This document shows, one piece after another, positions 33,094 through 44,015 of a DNA stretch of 50,620 nt. Under the pieces are notes generated by a model, which saw nothing but the letters and a program-made list of their open reading frames with translations, made no database searches and was not told where the DNA came from. The stretch comes from Myxococcales bacterium. GTDB lineage: Bacteria; Myxococcota; Myxococcia; Myxococcales; JAKAPL01. The stretch is taken from positions 1 to 50,620 of the forward strand of contig JAKAPL010000025.1 in assembly GCA_021807105.1 (NCBI GenBank). Direction: 5' to 3'. Every line of letters begins with the position of its first letter. Position 1 is the first letter of the stretch. The position numbers and the translations under genes are program-made.

Positions 33094-34368
33094 ATGCCCA
33101 AGACCATCCTTCTCATCGACAACGATTCGGACCTGGTGGGAACGCTGGCCGGCGTGCTGGAGGAGCGGGGGTTCTCCGTCCTCAAGACCGCCGATGGAAA
33201 GGAGGGCATCGATCTCGCCCGGTCGCGCCTGCCGGATCTCGTCGTGGTGAGCGTGGAGCTGCCCAAGACGTCCGGCTACACGATCTGCAGCAAACTGAAG
33301 AAGGACGACGCCTCCCGCGTACGAGCCATCCCGGTCGTTCTCACCTCCTCCGAGGCGAAACCCAAGACGTTCGAGGACCACCGTAAGCTCAAGGTGGGCC
33401 GGGCGGACGAGTATCTACTCAAGCCCTATTCGCCCGGCGCGCTCATCGAGAAGATCGAGACGCTGATCGGCCTTCCGGAGGATCATCCGTCCACGGATCC
33501 GGATGGCGTGCCGTTCGACGCATCGGGGTTGGCCGAGGAGATCTCCATGGGGGACGAGCCCATCGTGATCGACGAGGCGGACGAGGTCCTCCCGACCGAC
33601 GAGAGCCCGACGCCGGCGACCTTGCCCGGCGACGAGGACCTCGCGGTGCTGGACGCGGCCTTCGACGGGCTCGAGGAGAAGGACGACGCCGGCCTCGGCC
33701 GGCACGGCGCCCCACCGCCCCCGCCGCCCGCCGCGCTCCTCCCGTCGGAGGAGGCCGCGGCCCCCGCTCCTCCGACCTCGCGGCCGGCGTCCGGGCGTGA
33801 CAAGGACTATTTCGCACTCAAAGAGCGGCTCGCCCAGCGCGACCGGGAGCTGCTCAAGGTCCGGGAAGAGTTGAACGAGAAGGATCGCGAGCTGGTCGAG
33901 GAGCGCGAGAAGCAGACCAGCCTGGAGCAGGAGCTCGCGCGCGTGGAGGCCGAGTTGGAGCAGCGGGACGGCCAGCTCCGGACCCTCCAGCAACGGCTCG
34001 ACGCGCTGTCGGCCGCCCAGAAGCGGGCCGAACGCGACCTCGCCGCAGCGCGTGATGAAACGCGCGCGCTGCCCGCGAAGGTCCAGGGACTTGAGCAGGA
34101 CCTGGCGCAGGCCCGCGCCGCGGTCGGCGCCCGGGAGGCCGAGGCTGGCCGCCGCGAAGGCGAGCTGCGCAGCCGGATCGAGGACGCGAACCGCCGTGCC
34201 GCGGCCATGGAGGAGAATGCCGCGCGGAGCGAAGAGCGGGCCGCGACCGCGCTCGAACAGGTCAAGGCCGATCAGAAGGTCAAGGAGCGGGTCGCGAAGG
34301 CGCTGAAGATCGCCCTCCAGCTCATCGAGGAGCCGCCGGCCCAGAAGACGGACGAGCCGCGAGCGTGA
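33094..34368 (+). CDS. FrzS-like pseudo-receiver/coiled-coil protein
   Basis: Residues 1-120 form a response-regulator receiver fold, but the phospho-acceptor position is Ser53 (VVVSVELP) rather than Asp, so it should not be phosphorylated in the usual way. GYTICSKLKKDD, DHRKLK and ADEYLLKP resemble the pseudo-receiver of FrzS, the myxobacterial polar motility protein. An acidic/Pro-rich linker (125-230) leads to a coiled coil at about 240-405 (KERLAQRDRELLKVREELNE and on). Its length is 424 residues. It is probably a polar scaffold, though the FrzS function is inferred. Confidence 0.8.
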   Translation: MPKTILLIDNDSDLVGTLAGVLEERGFSVLKTADGKEGIDLARSRLPDLVVVSVELPKTSGYTICSKLKKDDASRVRAIPVVLTSSEAKPKTFEDHRKLKVGRADEYLLKPYSPGALIEKIETLIGLPEDHPSTDPDGVPFDASGLAEEISMGDEPIVIDEADEVLPTDESPTPATLPGDEDLAVLDAAFDGLEEKDDAGLGRHGAPPPPPPAALLPSEEAAAPAPPTSRPASGRDKDYFALKERLAQRDRELLKVREELNEKDRELVEEREKQTSLEQELARVEAELEQRDGQLRTLQQRLDALSAAQKRAERDLAAARDETRALPAKVQGLEQDLAQARAAVGAREAEAGRREGELRSRIEDANRRAAAMEENAARSEERAATALEQVKADQKVKERVAKALKIALQLIEEPPAQKTDEPRA

Positions 34369-34408
34369 GCCGCTGCCGCCACCGGCCCGGATGCCCTAGC
34401 CTCTAGCC

Positions 34409-35365
34409 GTGCAGCAAATCGCCCCGAACGTCTCCGCCGTCGCCTGGGCACAGGAGGCGCTCGACCTCGTCGAGCGGATCGTCGTGGGCAAGCGCGCCGT
34501 GGCTGAGCAATCTCTCGTCGCGGTGCTCGGCGGGGGCCATGTCCTCATCGAGGACGTCCCGGGCGTCGGCAAGACCACGCTCGCGAGGACGCTGGCCGTC
34601 GCGCTCGGCCTGCGCTTTGCCCGCGTCCAGTGCACCTCCGACTTGTTGCCCTCCGACATCCTGGGCGTGACGATCTTCGAGCAATCCCGCGGCGCGTTCC
34701 TCTTCCGTCCCGGTCCGATCTTCCACGAGGTCGTCCTGCTCGACGAGATCAACCGCGCCTCGCCGCGCACCCAGAGCGCCCTGCTCGAGGCGATGGCCGA
34801 GGGCACCGTCTCGATCGACGGGAGCGCCCATCCGCTGCCCCGGCCGTTCATCGTCTTCGCCACCCAGAACCCGCTCGAGCACGCCGGCACCTACCCGCTG
34901 CCCGACTCCCAGCTCGACCGTTTCCTCATGCGGCTTTCCCTCGGCTACCCTCCCCGCGACGCGGAGCGTGATCTCATCGTCCGCGACGGGGGCTGGCCCA
35001 CCGAGGGCGATCCCGGCAAGCCCGGCGCCGGCGTGGCCGCGCTCCTCGCCGCGCAGGCGGCGGCGCGCGCCGTGCGCGTCGACCCCAAGATCGCCGACTA
35101 CCTGCTCCGGCTGGTGGAGGCCACGCGCCAAAGCCCGCACCTTTCGACCGGGGCCTCGACGCGCGGCGCCCTGCTGCTGGCCCGCGCCGTCCGGGCCCGG
35201 GCCCTCCTGCGCGGCCGCGACTACGCGCTCCCGGACGACGTGAAGGCGCTGCTCGGTCCTTGCCTCTGCCATCGCGTGGTCCCGAGCGGGCCGCGCCGCG
35301 GATCGTCGACCGCCGAGGCCGAGCGGATCCTCGCGGACATCGCGGAGCGCGTCCCCCTGCCGTGA
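34409..35365 (+). CDS. MoxR-family AAA+ ATPase
   Basis: The 318-residue MoxR-type chaperone ATPase has Walker A (VPGVGKTTLAR), Walker B (VVLLDEINRA), sensor 1 (VFATQNPLEHAGTYPLPDSQ) and the family LDRFLMRLSLGYP. It starts with GTG 40 nt after the FrzS-like gene and overlaps the DUF58 gene by 4 nt (GTGA). MoxR, DUF58 and transglutaminase genes form a common cluster thought to assemble or mature envelope proteins. Confidence 0.92.
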   Translation: MQQIAPNVSAVAWAQEALDLVERIVVGKRAVAEQSLVAVLGGGHVLIEDVPGVGKTTLARTLAVALGLRFARVQCTSDLLPSDILGVTIFEQSRGAFLFRPGPIFHEVVLLDEINRASPRTQSALLEAMAEGTVSIDGSAHPLPRPFIVFATQNPLEHAGTYPLPDSQLDRFLMRLSLGYPPRDAERDLIVRDGGWPTEGDPGKPGAGVAALLAAQAAARAVRVDPKIADYLLRLVEATRQSPHLSTGASTRGALLLARAVRARALLRGRDYALPDDVKALLGPCLCHRVVPSGPRRGSSTAEAERILADIAERVPLP

Positions 35366-36291
35366 GCCGGGCGAGGTCGGTCCTCGGCCGCTTCTGGGCC
35401 CGTTGGCCGCGCCAGCTCCGCGTCACCCGCCCGGGCTGGTATTACCTCGCGCTCACCGTGGGCATGGGGTTCGCCGCCCTGAACACGGGCAACAACCTCA
35501 TCTTCCTCACCTTCGGGCTGATGCTCGGGGTGATCGTCGCCTCGGGCCTTCTCTCCGAGCGCTGCCTGCGGGACCTCGACGTCGCGCGGCGCCTCCCGGA
35601 GGCGGCGACGAGCGGCCATCCGGTCCTCGTCGGCCTGTCGGTCCGCAACGCCAAGCGCGGCGCCTCCTTCGGCCTGCTCGTCGAGGACCTCGCGACCGGC
35701 GGCCGCTGCCAGTTCCCCCTGGTGCGGGCGTGCGAGACGCAGCAGCGTTCCTACGAGCTGGTCGCGGCGAGGCGCGGGCGGATCGAGCTGTCGGGCATCC
35801 GGCTCGCTACCCGCTTCCCGTTCGGCCTCTTTGAGAAGTCTCTTCGCCTCGACCGTCCGGACGAGCTGCGGGTGCGCCCGGCGCCGCTGCCCTGCCCCGT
35901 TCCAACGCCCGGCGAGGAGCCCCGGGCCGGCGAGATCGCCGCGGCGACGGCCGGAGGAGGCCCCGACCCCTGGCAGCTCCGCCTCTACCGCGACGGCGAG
36001 GACGCGCGGGTCATCGCCTGGGCGCCGACGGCGCGCGCCGGCCAGCTCATCGCGCTCGATCGCGAGCGGGTCGAACAGCGCCACGGCCGCCTCACGCTGC
36101 CCGCTTCCGGCGGCGGTCCGGCGTTCGAACAGAAGGTCGGGGAGGCGGCCTACCTCGCCGCGGAGTGGATGAACGACGGGCTCTCCGTCTCCCTGCAGAA
36201 GGGGCGGCAGCTCCTCGTGGAGGAGGGGCACGGCCCCGGCCATCTCGGCCGCCTGCTCGACGCCCTCGCGATCGTGGAGCCGCTGCCGTGA
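35362..36291 (+). CDS. DUF58-domain membrane protein
   Basis: The 309-residue protein has two N-terminal membrane helices (YYLALTVGMGFAALNTGNNL, GLMLGVIVASGL) and a DUF58 C-terminal part (WQLRLYRDGEDARVIAWAPT). It starts with a GTG overlapping the moxR stop, and its own stop overlaps the transglutaminase start in the same way. It is probably a membrane partner of the MoxR ATPase. Confidence 0.9.
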   Translation: MSRARSVLGRFWARWPRQLRVTRPGWYYLALTVGMGFAALNTGNNLIFLTFGLMLGVIVASGLLSERCLRDLDVARRLPEAATSGHPVLVGLSVRNAKRGASFGLLVEDLATGGRCQFPLVRACETQQRSYELVAARRGRIELSGIRLATRFPFGLFEKSLRLDRPDELRVRPAPLPCPVPTPGEEPRAGEIAAATAGGGPDPWQLRLYRDGEDARVIAWAPTARAGQLIALDRERVEQRHGRLTLPASGGGPAFEQKVGEAAYLAAEWMNDGLSVSLQKGRQLLVEEGHGPGHLGRLLDALAIVEPLP

Positions 36292-38246
36292 GCGCGATCG
36301 CCCGGCCGGCGCGCCGCTTCCTGCGCTGGCAACAGGCGTCGCTCTTCCTCTCCGCGGCGGCGGCGGCCGCGGGCGCCGCGGTGGGGGGTCAGATCCCGGC
36401 CGCCGCGCTCGTCGCCTTCGGGGCCGCCTGGACCGCCGGCCTCGTCCTGCGGGAACGCACCTCGCGCCCGCTCGCGGTCGTCGTCAACCTCGCGACGGTG
36501 CTCGGCGTTCCGCTCGTCCTCATGCCGGCGCTGGGAGATCGTTCCCGCCTGCCGGTGGCCGCCGCGGAGGCCACCCTCGTCCTCTGCGCCAATCGCCTGC
36601 TCGTCCGGCGGGGCCCCACCGACGACGCCATGCTGCACCTCGCCTGCTGGCTCGTGCTCGCGTCCGGGGCGGCGCTGACCGGCGAGCTGCTCTATGGGAT
36701 CTGCCTGCTCGCCTACGCCGTCCTGGCCTCGGTCTCGATGCTGCTCGCCGAGCTGCGCCGCGGCATCGAGGCGGAGGCCCCCGACCAGGCCGAGGCGCTC
36801 CTCGGAGCCCCGGAGCTGACCTCGCGCCGCCTCCTCGCATACGCGGCGTCCCTCGGCCTCTTTGCGCTGGCCTTCGGCGCCCTTGTCTTTCCCTTCTTCC
36901 CCCGCGGCCGCCTCGGCCTCCTGCAGGTGGCCGGCGGGGGCGGCCCCCGGACCGGCATCTCGGACCACGTCGACCTGTCGACGGCCGGCACGCTCCAGGA
37001 CAGCAGCCGCGTCGTGCTGCGGGCCGAGCTCTCCGGCGGAGCGGCCGTCCTGCAGTACTGGCGCGTCCTCACCCTCGACGTCTTTACCGGCCGCGGCTGG
37101 CTGCCCGTCGAGGATTCGGGGACTCTCGTCGCGGGGCTGCGCCGGCCGGGCACGCCCGCGATCCGTGGGTCGTTCGATCTCTTCCCCGACGCGCTGCGGC
37201 TCGTCCCGGCGCCCGAGGGGCTCCTCGACCTGTGGCCGATCCGGCCGGCCCTGAGGTTGCGGGAGCTGGCGAACGGCGACCTGCGCCTGGGACGCGGCGC
37301 GGCCGGGCCGATCCGTTTCGCGTTCCGCGCCCGGATGGCCGGCCCCGCCATGGCGCCGGATCCCCGGGAATCGGAGCGCGCCCTCCAGCTCCCGGCGCTC
37401 TCCCCGCGGGTCGTCTCGCTCGCCCGCCGGCTCATCCCGAACGGGGCGAGCCGCGAGGCCGCGATCGAGGCCGTCGTCCGCTACCTCTCCGGCTTCCGGT
37501 ACTCGCGCGAGCTCCACTCCACGGGGACGCCGCTCGACGACTTCCTCGCGCGCAAGAGCGGCCACTGCGAGCTGTTCGCCACGGCGGTCGCCGTCCTCCT
37601 CCGCGCGCGGGGCATCCCCGCCCGCTACGTCGCCGGCTACTACACCCCTCCCGAGGGGAGCCAGGTGACGGTGCGCGACTGGGACGCCCACGCCTGGGCC
37701 GAAGCCCTCCTCCCGGACCGAGGCTTCGTCCTCGTCGACGCGACCCCGCCCGACCTGCGCGGCCCCAACCTCGACCATAGCCGCCTCTGGCAAGAGGTCC
37801 TCGACCTCTGGGACAGCGCGCAGCTCCACTGGCTCCGGGACGTCGTGGACTTCGATTCCGGCGCCCAGGCCCAGACGGCGGGCTGGCTCGTCCGCCACCT
37901 CACGCGCTCGGTCTGGGCGCTGCTGCCCTCCCAGCGCGTGAAGTGGACCCTGCTCGGCGCGCTCGTGATCGCGCTCCTCGCGCTCTCGGGGCGGCGCTGG
38001 CTGCGCCCCGCGGCCGCCGCCGTCCGGCTGGAGCGCGAGCTGTTCCGGCGGCTCGCGCGCCGAGACATCGTCCGCCGGCCCGCCGAGACGCACGAGGAGG
38101 TCCTGCGTCGCATCGAGGCGCGGGACAGGCTCCTCGCGCAGCACGTCGCCGCGATCCTGAAGCGGCTCGCCGCGGCCCGCTTCGGCGGCCGTCCGCTCGC
38201 TCCGGCGGAGACCGAGAGGCTCCGGGCGCGCGTCCGCAGGACGTGA
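36288..38246 (+). CDS. TgpA-like membrane transglutaminase
   Basis: The 652-residue protein has an N-terminal DUF3488-type membrane bundle (about 10-215). A periplasmic transglutaminase core has the catalytic Cys in KSGHCELFATA, the His in WDAHAWAE and the Asp in FVLVDATPP. A further membrane helix near 555-575 leads to a cytoplasmic DUF4129-like tail. The order matches Pseudomonas TgpA. The substrate is unknown. Confidence 0.9.
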   Translation: MSAIARPARRFLRWQQASLFLSAAAAAAGAAVGGQIPAAALVAFGAAWTAGLVLRERTSRPLAVVVNLATVLGVPLVLMPALGDRSRLPVAAAEATLVLCANRLLVRRGPTDDAMLHLACWLVLASGAALTGELLYGICLLAYAVLASVSMLLAELRRGIEAEAPDQAEALLGAPELTSRRLLAYAASLGLFALAFGALVFPFFPRGRLGLLQVAGGGGPRTGISDHVDLSTAGTLQDSSRVVLRAELSGGAAVLQYWRVLTLDVFTGRGWLPVEDSGTLVAGLRRPGTPAIRGSFDLFPDALRLVPAPEGLLDLWPIRPALRLRELANGDLRLGRGAAGPIRFAFRARMAGPAMAPDPRESERALQLPALSPRVVSLARRLIPNGASREAAIEAVVRYLSGFRYSRELHSTGTPLDDFLARKSGHCELFATAVAVLLRARGIPARYVAGYYTPPEGSQVTVRDWDAHAWAEALLPDRGFVLVDATPPDLRGPNLDHSRLWQEVLDLWDSAQLHWLRDVVDFDSGAQAQTAGWLVRHLTRSVWALLPSQRVKWTLLGALVIALLALSGRRWLRPAAAAVRLERELFRRLARRDIVRRPAETHEEVLRRIEARDRLLAQHVAAILKRLAAARFGGRPLAPAETERLRARVRRT

Positions 38247-38267
38247 CCGCAGGGCGCCGCCGCTTTC

Positions 38268-38295
38268 TTGCCCGATCGACATCCCGGGCTACCAT
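38268..38295 (+). promoter_or_regulatory. Candidate spoIID-like promoter, leaderless type
   Basis: TTGCCC (38268-38273) and TACCAT (38290-38295) are 16 bp apart. The GTG start is 6 nt further, predicting a leaderless mRNA. Confidence 0.5.
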
Positions 38296-38301
38296 GGGCG
38301 G

Positions 38302-39411
38302 GTGAACGGCGCCTGCCTGCTCGCGGCTCTGCTCCTCTCCCGCCCGCTCGTCGCCGCGGCGGCCGACGAGAGCGAGGACATCCGGATCCTCGTGGCCGAG
38401 GGCGTGGGCGGCCTCTCGATCCGGGGCGCCGGCCTGCGGGTGTCCGACAGCGGCGAGAGCTTCGAGGTCCGCGGCCGCTCCTTACGCGTGGACTGCCGGG
38501 ACGGCGCGGCCGTCGTCCCAGGCCTGGCCCCGGGGGAGGGGCCGGTCGCCGTCGAGGCCGTGGGCTCGCTCTTCGCCGCCGGGCGCGAGCTGCGCGGATC
38601 GATCGAGGTGCGCTGCACGGGCGACCGCTGGATGGCGATCAACGTCCTGCCACTCGAGGCCTACCTCGACGCCGTCCTCGGCGCCGAGATGCCGCCGAGC
38701 TTCCCGCCGGAGGCCCTCAAGGCCCAGGCGGTCGCGGCCCGCAGCTACGCGCTCCACCGGAAGATCGACGCCTGGGCGAAGGGGCTGCCCTACCACCTCG
38801 GCGCGACGGTGCTCTCGCAGGTCTACGGCGGCGTGGCGGCCGAGGACCCGCGCGCGAAGAGGGCCGTGGACGCGACGCGCGGCGAGGTGCTCGCGTACGG
38901 GATGCTGCCCGTGGAGGCCTACTTCCACTCGGCCTGCGGCGGGCGGACGGAGACCGGCGCGGCGGCGCTCGGGCGCGACCTGCCCTACCTCGCCTCCGTC
39001 CCCTGCCCCTGCGCCGCCCATGCGCCCCACGCCCGCTGGTCGGTCCGGGTGACCGAGGGGGAGCTCCTGCGGCTCGCGGGCGCCCTCTGGGGACGCTCGC
39101 GCGTCCGTGACCTCGCCGTCTCCGCACGGACCTCGACCGGCCGGGCCCTGACGCTGCGGGTCACGACGCGCGCCGGAGTGCGAACGGTGCCGGCGGCCGA
39201 GCTGCGCTCGGCGCTCGGCTGGCTGCGGCTGCCCAGCCTCTGGTTCGACGTGCGCCGCCGCGGCGACACCTTCGTCTTCGCCGGCCGCGGCTCGGGCCAC
39301 GGCGCGGGGCTCTGCCAGTGGGGCGCCCGCGTCCTCGCCGAGCAGGGGCGCGGCTACCGCGAGATCCTCGCCCACTACTACCCGGGCACCGAGGTCCGGC
39401 GGGCCTACTGA
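38302..39411 (+). CDS. SpoIID/LytB-domain protein
   Basis: The 369-residue exported protein (N-terminal hydrophobic segment) has a SpoIID domain: LPLEAYLDAVLGAEMPPSFP, PEALKAQAVAARSYALHRK, VLAYGMLPVEAYFHSACGGR and the C-terminal GRGSGHGAGLCQWGARVLAE. SpoIID is a lytic transglycosylase of denuded glycan in sporulating Firmicutes; homologues in non-sporulators act in cell-wall remodelling. The GTG at 38302 is supported by promoter spacing. The last 7 nt overlap the convergent lipoprotein gene. Confidence 0.9.
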   Translation: MNGACLLAALLLSRPLVAAAADESEDIRILVAEGVGGLSIRGAGLRVSDSGESFEVRGRSLRVDCRDGAAVVPGLAPGEGPVAVEAVGSLFAAGRELRGSIEVRCTGDRWMAINVLPLEAYLDAVLGAEMPPSFPPEALKAQAVAARSYALHRKIDAWAKGLPYHLGATVLSQVYGGVAAEDPRAKRAVDATRGEVLAYGMLPVEAYFHSACGGRTETGAAALGRDLPYLASVPCPCAAHAPHARWSVRVTEGELLRLAGALWGRSRVRDLAVSARTSTGRALTLRVTTRAGVRTVPAAELRSALGWLRLPSLWFDVRRRGDTFVFAGRGSGHGAGLCQWGARVLAEQGRGYREILAHYYPGTEVRRAY

Positions 39412-40082
39412 CGCGGCCGGGCGCGCGGCGGCGCGGGCGACGGCGCCGGCTTCGGGAGGCCGAGCATCTCGGCGGCGAGCTGCTGGATCTCGAGCAGGTG
39501 CCGCTTGACCTCCTCGAGCGACGCCTGCTTGCGCAGCAGCTCCTGCTGGAGCTTCGCGGCGAGGGCCCGCGCCGCCGCCCGATCGCGCTCGAGGTCGGCC
39601 GCCGGCCCCAGCCGGCGCTGGCAGTCCGCGAGCGCCGCTTCGGCCGCCGACGCCCGCGACGCCCGCTGCCGGCGCGCCGCCACCGCCGCGCGCAATGGCG
39701 CGAGCACGCGCTCCGGCGCTCCGCCAGGGGGGATCCGGGAAAGGAGCGCCTCCGCCTGCTCGAGCCCTCGCACGGGATCGGGATCGCCGAGCGCGACGTA
39801 CGCCTGATGGATCCTAGCGATCGGGACGCGGGGGTCTCCCGGGAACGCGTCGGCGAAGGCGCCGAAGAGGCGGGCCGCCTTCGCGACCGCCCCGCCGGCG
39901 AGCACCGCCAGCGCCTCGTCCCAGGCCAGGTCGCGGGCGTCGCGGCGGGCGAGGGGCGCGGCCTCGGGCGCGGCGATCTCCGGCGCGGGCGCCGCGGCGT
40001 GAACGCAGGAGGCGGCGAGCAGGACGGCGATCACGCCCCCCGGCAGGCCGCGGGCGAAGGCCCGCCGCGGGCGGGCGTTCAC
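39405..40082 (-). CDS. QseG-like lipoprotein
   Basis: The 225-residue lipoprotein (lipobox LLAASC) has an N-terminal TPR-like helical part ([20 protein letters not shown]) and a coiled coil near the end ([20 protein letters not shown]). It starts with a GTG overlapping the stop of the sensor kinase gene. Kinase plus outer-membrane lipoprotein plus NtrC-type regulator is the QseE-QseG-QseF (GlrK-YfhG-GlrR) arrangement, in which the lipoprotein controls the kinase. Function by context. Confidence 0.65.
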   Translation of the reverse strand: MNARPRRAFARGLPGGVIAVLLAASCVHAAAPAPEIAAPEAAPLARRDARDLAWDEALAVLAGGAVAKAARLFGAFADAFPGDPRVPIARIHQAYVALGDPDPVRGLEQAEALLSRIPPGGAPERVLAPLRAAVAARRQRASRASAAEAALADCQRRLGPAADLERDRAAARALAAKLQQELLRKQASLEEVKRHLLEIQQLAAEMLGLPKPAPSPAPPRARPRQ

Positions 40083-41524
40083 GCCCCCGCCTCCACGCTC
40101 CGCGCCCCGCGCATCGGCCAGGTCACCGTGAAGAGCGATCCCTTCCCCAGCCGGCTCTCCGCCTGGATCCGCCCCCCGTTCCGCTCGACGAGCCCCTTGA
40201 CGATCGACAGGCCCAGGCCGAAGCCGCGGCGCGGCCCGCCGTCGTCGATCTGGACGAACCGCCCGAAGACGCGCGGCAGGTTGTCCGGCGAGATCCCGCG
40301 CCCCGTGTCGCGGACCGCGAGGACCAGCGTCTCCCCGTCGCCGTGCAGGGAGACCTCCACCTCCCCGCCGTCCGTGTACTTGACCGCGTTGTCCACGAGG
40401 TTCCTCAGGACCCGGGTCAGCGCCCGGACGTCCGCCGTCCCCGACCGCGGCGCGCCCGGACCGACCGACAGCCGCAGCGACAGCCCCTTCCCCCGCGCGC
40501 TCGCCTCGAAGCTCTCGACCACCCCGGCCGCGACCGCCTCCGGCTCGACCGGCTCGAGGACGGGCGCGAGGGCGCGGGCCTGGAGCCGCTCGGCGTCGAG
40601 CAGGTCCTGCATCAGGCCCAGCAGCTCCGTCACCTGCTGGTGGATCAGCTCGATCCGCTGCCGCTGCCAGTCGGTGAGCGGACCGCGGGCGGCGGAGAGC
40701 AGGATGCCGCAGTACCCGTCGATGAGCGTCAGCGGCGTGCGCAGCTCGTGGCTCGCGACCGCGACGAACTGGCTCTTCATGTCCTCGAGGATGGCCAGCT
40801 CCCCGACCATACCGTTGAACGCCCGGGCGAGCGCGCCCACCTCGTCCTCCTCGCGGTCGCCGATGCGGACCCCGAGGTCGCCGGCGCCCACGCGCTCGAC
40901 CGCCTCGCGGACCGCGGACATCCGGCGGCGCCACGCCCCGCCCATCGCGACCGCGAGGCCCGCCGCCGCCGCGGCGGTCGCGAGCAGCCCCAGCTCGCCG
41001 ACGTAGGCGAGCCGGTCGACCGTCGAGGCGACGCGCGCCCCCCGGCGGGCGAGCCCCTCGTTCGCCGCCCCGATCAGCCGGTCGAGGTGGCCTCCCAGGG
41101 CCAGGGCCGCGTCCTTGACGGCCGTGGACGAGGCCGGCTTCCCCCCCGGCGACGGCGCGGGCGCGAGCAGCGGCGCGGCGGCCGCGCGCAGCGCGGCGCT
41201 CTCCGCCCGCAGCGCCTCGGCCTCCTCCTCGGGCTGGCCGAGCGCGGCGCCGCCGACGGCCTCCTCGGCCGCGGCGAGCCCCGCCCGGGCCGCCTCCTGG
41301 AACCGGGCGTCGTGCGGGAAGATGGCGTGATGCTCGAGGCTGAAGGCCGCCTGGGTGACGGCCTTCTGGGCGTGGAGGCAGGCGTCGCGGCCGGCGAGCT
41401 CGACGAGAGACTGGCGCGTCTGCGACCGGAGCTGCGCGACGCCCAGGAGGAGCACGACGCCCGGGAGGGCCGCCGTCGCGGCCAGCGCGGCGAAGGCGAG
41501 GCCGAGCTTGACGGTGAGAGTCAT
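40079..41524 (-). CDS. Membrane sensor histidine kinase, QseE/GlrK-like
   Basis: The 481-residue kinase has two membrane helices (about 5-27 and 175-195) around a helical periplasmic sensor. A HAMP domain, HisKA ([14 protein letters not shown]) and HATPase boxes ([24 protein letters not shown]) follow. The ATG at 41524 is chosen over a TTG at 41539 because it is exactly as far from the central palindrome as the divergent ATG. The next gene encodes the QseG-like lipoprotein. It probably phosphorylates the NtrC-type regulator encoded at 42617. Confidence 0.9.
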   Translation of the reverse strand: MTLTVKLGLAFAALAATAALPGVVLLLGVAQLRSQTRQSLVELAGRDACLHAQKAVTQAAFSLEHHAIFPHDARFQEAARAGLAAAEEAVGGAALGQPEEEAEALRAESAALRAAAAPLLAPAPSPGGKPASSTAVKDAALALGGHLDRLIGAANEGLARRGARVASTVDRLAYVGELGLLATAAAAAGLAVAMGGAWRRRMSAVREAVERVGAGDLGVRIGDREEDEVGALARAFNGMVGELAILEDMKSQFVAVASHELRTPLTLIDGYCGILLSAARGPLTDWQRQRIELIHQQVTELLGLMQDLLDAERLQARALAPVLEPVEPEAVAAGVVESFEASARGKGLSLRLSVGPGAPRSGTADVRALTRVLRNLVDNAVKYTDGGEVEVSLHGDGETLVLAVRDTGRGISPDNLPRVFGRFVQIDDGGPRRGFGLGLSIVKGLVERNGGRIQAESRLGKGSLFTVTWPMRGARSVEAGA

Positions 41525-41543
41525 CCGCGGGGCGCGCAAGGCC

Positions 41544-41563
41544 CGCGCATGTTAACATGCGCG
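41544..41563. promoter_or_regulatory. 20-bp palindrome in the divergent two-component promoter
   Basis: CGCGCATGTTAACATGCGCG is a perfect palindrome. Its centre is 29.5 bp from the ATG at 41583 and 29.5 bp from the ATG at 41524. Each strand can be read as a -10-like TAACAT ending 24 nt before its ATG. It may be a regulator-binding site, a bidirectional promoter core, or both. Confidence 0.7.
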
Positions 41564-41582
41564 AGACCCGGCGAACCCGCGC

Positions 41583-42616
41583 ATGGAGAAGGTCCTCATC
41601 GTCGACGACGACCCGCGCGTGCGGGCGATGCTGGCCGAGCAGCTCGAGCTGGCCGGCCTGGCCACGCTCTCGGCGGCGGACGCCGAGCAGGCCTCCACCC
41701 TGGCGACCGCGGACGGCGTCGCGCTCATGCTCCTCGACGTGATGATGCCCCGGACCGACGGCCTCGCCCTCCTCCGCAGGCTGCGGCAGCGTCCCGAGAC
41801 CGCGCGGCTGCCGATCATCCTGCTGACGGCCCGCTCGCAGATGGGCGACAAGCTCCAGGGCCTCACGATGGGCGCGGACGACTACGTCACCAAGCCCTAC
41901 GACCCGGCCGAGCTGCTCGCCCGGGTGCGCGTCCAGCTCCGCGTCCGGAAGCTGCGGGCGGAGGTCGAGGAGCGCAACGCCGAGCTGATCCGCTTCGCCG
42001 CGGCCGTCGCGCACGAGGTCCGCGCGCCGCTCCACGACCTCGCGCTCCAGCTCGACGCGGCCGCCGCCGCGGCCGCCGGGGGCTCGGCCGCCGCCTCCGC
42101 CCTGACCCGCGCCGAGGCCGCGCTGCGCCGCACCGCCGAGGTGCTGGAGGCCCACGTGCAGGTGGCGCGGGCCGGCCACGTCCCCGAGCCGCGGGAGCCC
42201 GTCGACCTCGGGGAGGCGCTCGCCGACGCCGCGGAGCAGGTCCGCGTGGCGCTCGGCGTCCCGGACTTCGCCCCGGCCGTCGAGGGGCCCCCCCCCGTCG
42301 TCCGGGGCAACGCGACGCTGCTGCGCGAGCTCTTCCGCAACCTCCTCGAGAACGCGGTCCGCCACGGGGGCGGCCGGACCACCGTCCGCTTCGACCCGGC
42401 GCAGCGGGGCGGCGAGATCGTGGTCGAGGACGGCGGCCCTGGAGTCCCGGAGACGCTCGTGCCCACCCTCTTCGAGCCGTTCCGCTCCGGCGGCCGCGGC
42501 TCGGGCCTCGGCCTCGCCATCGCCCGGCGGATCGCGCGCGGCCACGGCGGCGACCTCGGCTACGAGCCGGCGCGCCCGGGCGCCCGCTTCCGGCTCGTCC
42601 TCCCCGCGGAGCCGGC

Positions 42617-42620
<4 letters not shown>
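41583..42620 (+). CDS. Response regulator-histidine kinase hybrid
   Basis: The 345-residue soluble protein has an N-terminal receiver ([15 protein letters not shown], phospho-Asp in [15 protein letters not shown]). A HisKA-like helix pair with a His in [10 protein letters not shown] follows, then an HATPase domain ([30 protein letters not shown]). The receiver-first order suggests a phosphorelay component controlled by another kinase. It starts from the symmetric promoter, and its stop overlaps the NtrC-type gene (GTGA). Confidence 0.9.
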
Positions 42621-44014
<1,394 letters not shown>

Positions 44015-44015
44015 C

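Noticed and set aside
39405..42545. 1046-codon minus-strand frame across the two-component locus
   Set aside because: Only the last 226 codons (the QseG-like lipoprotein) are real; the kinase is read in another frame.
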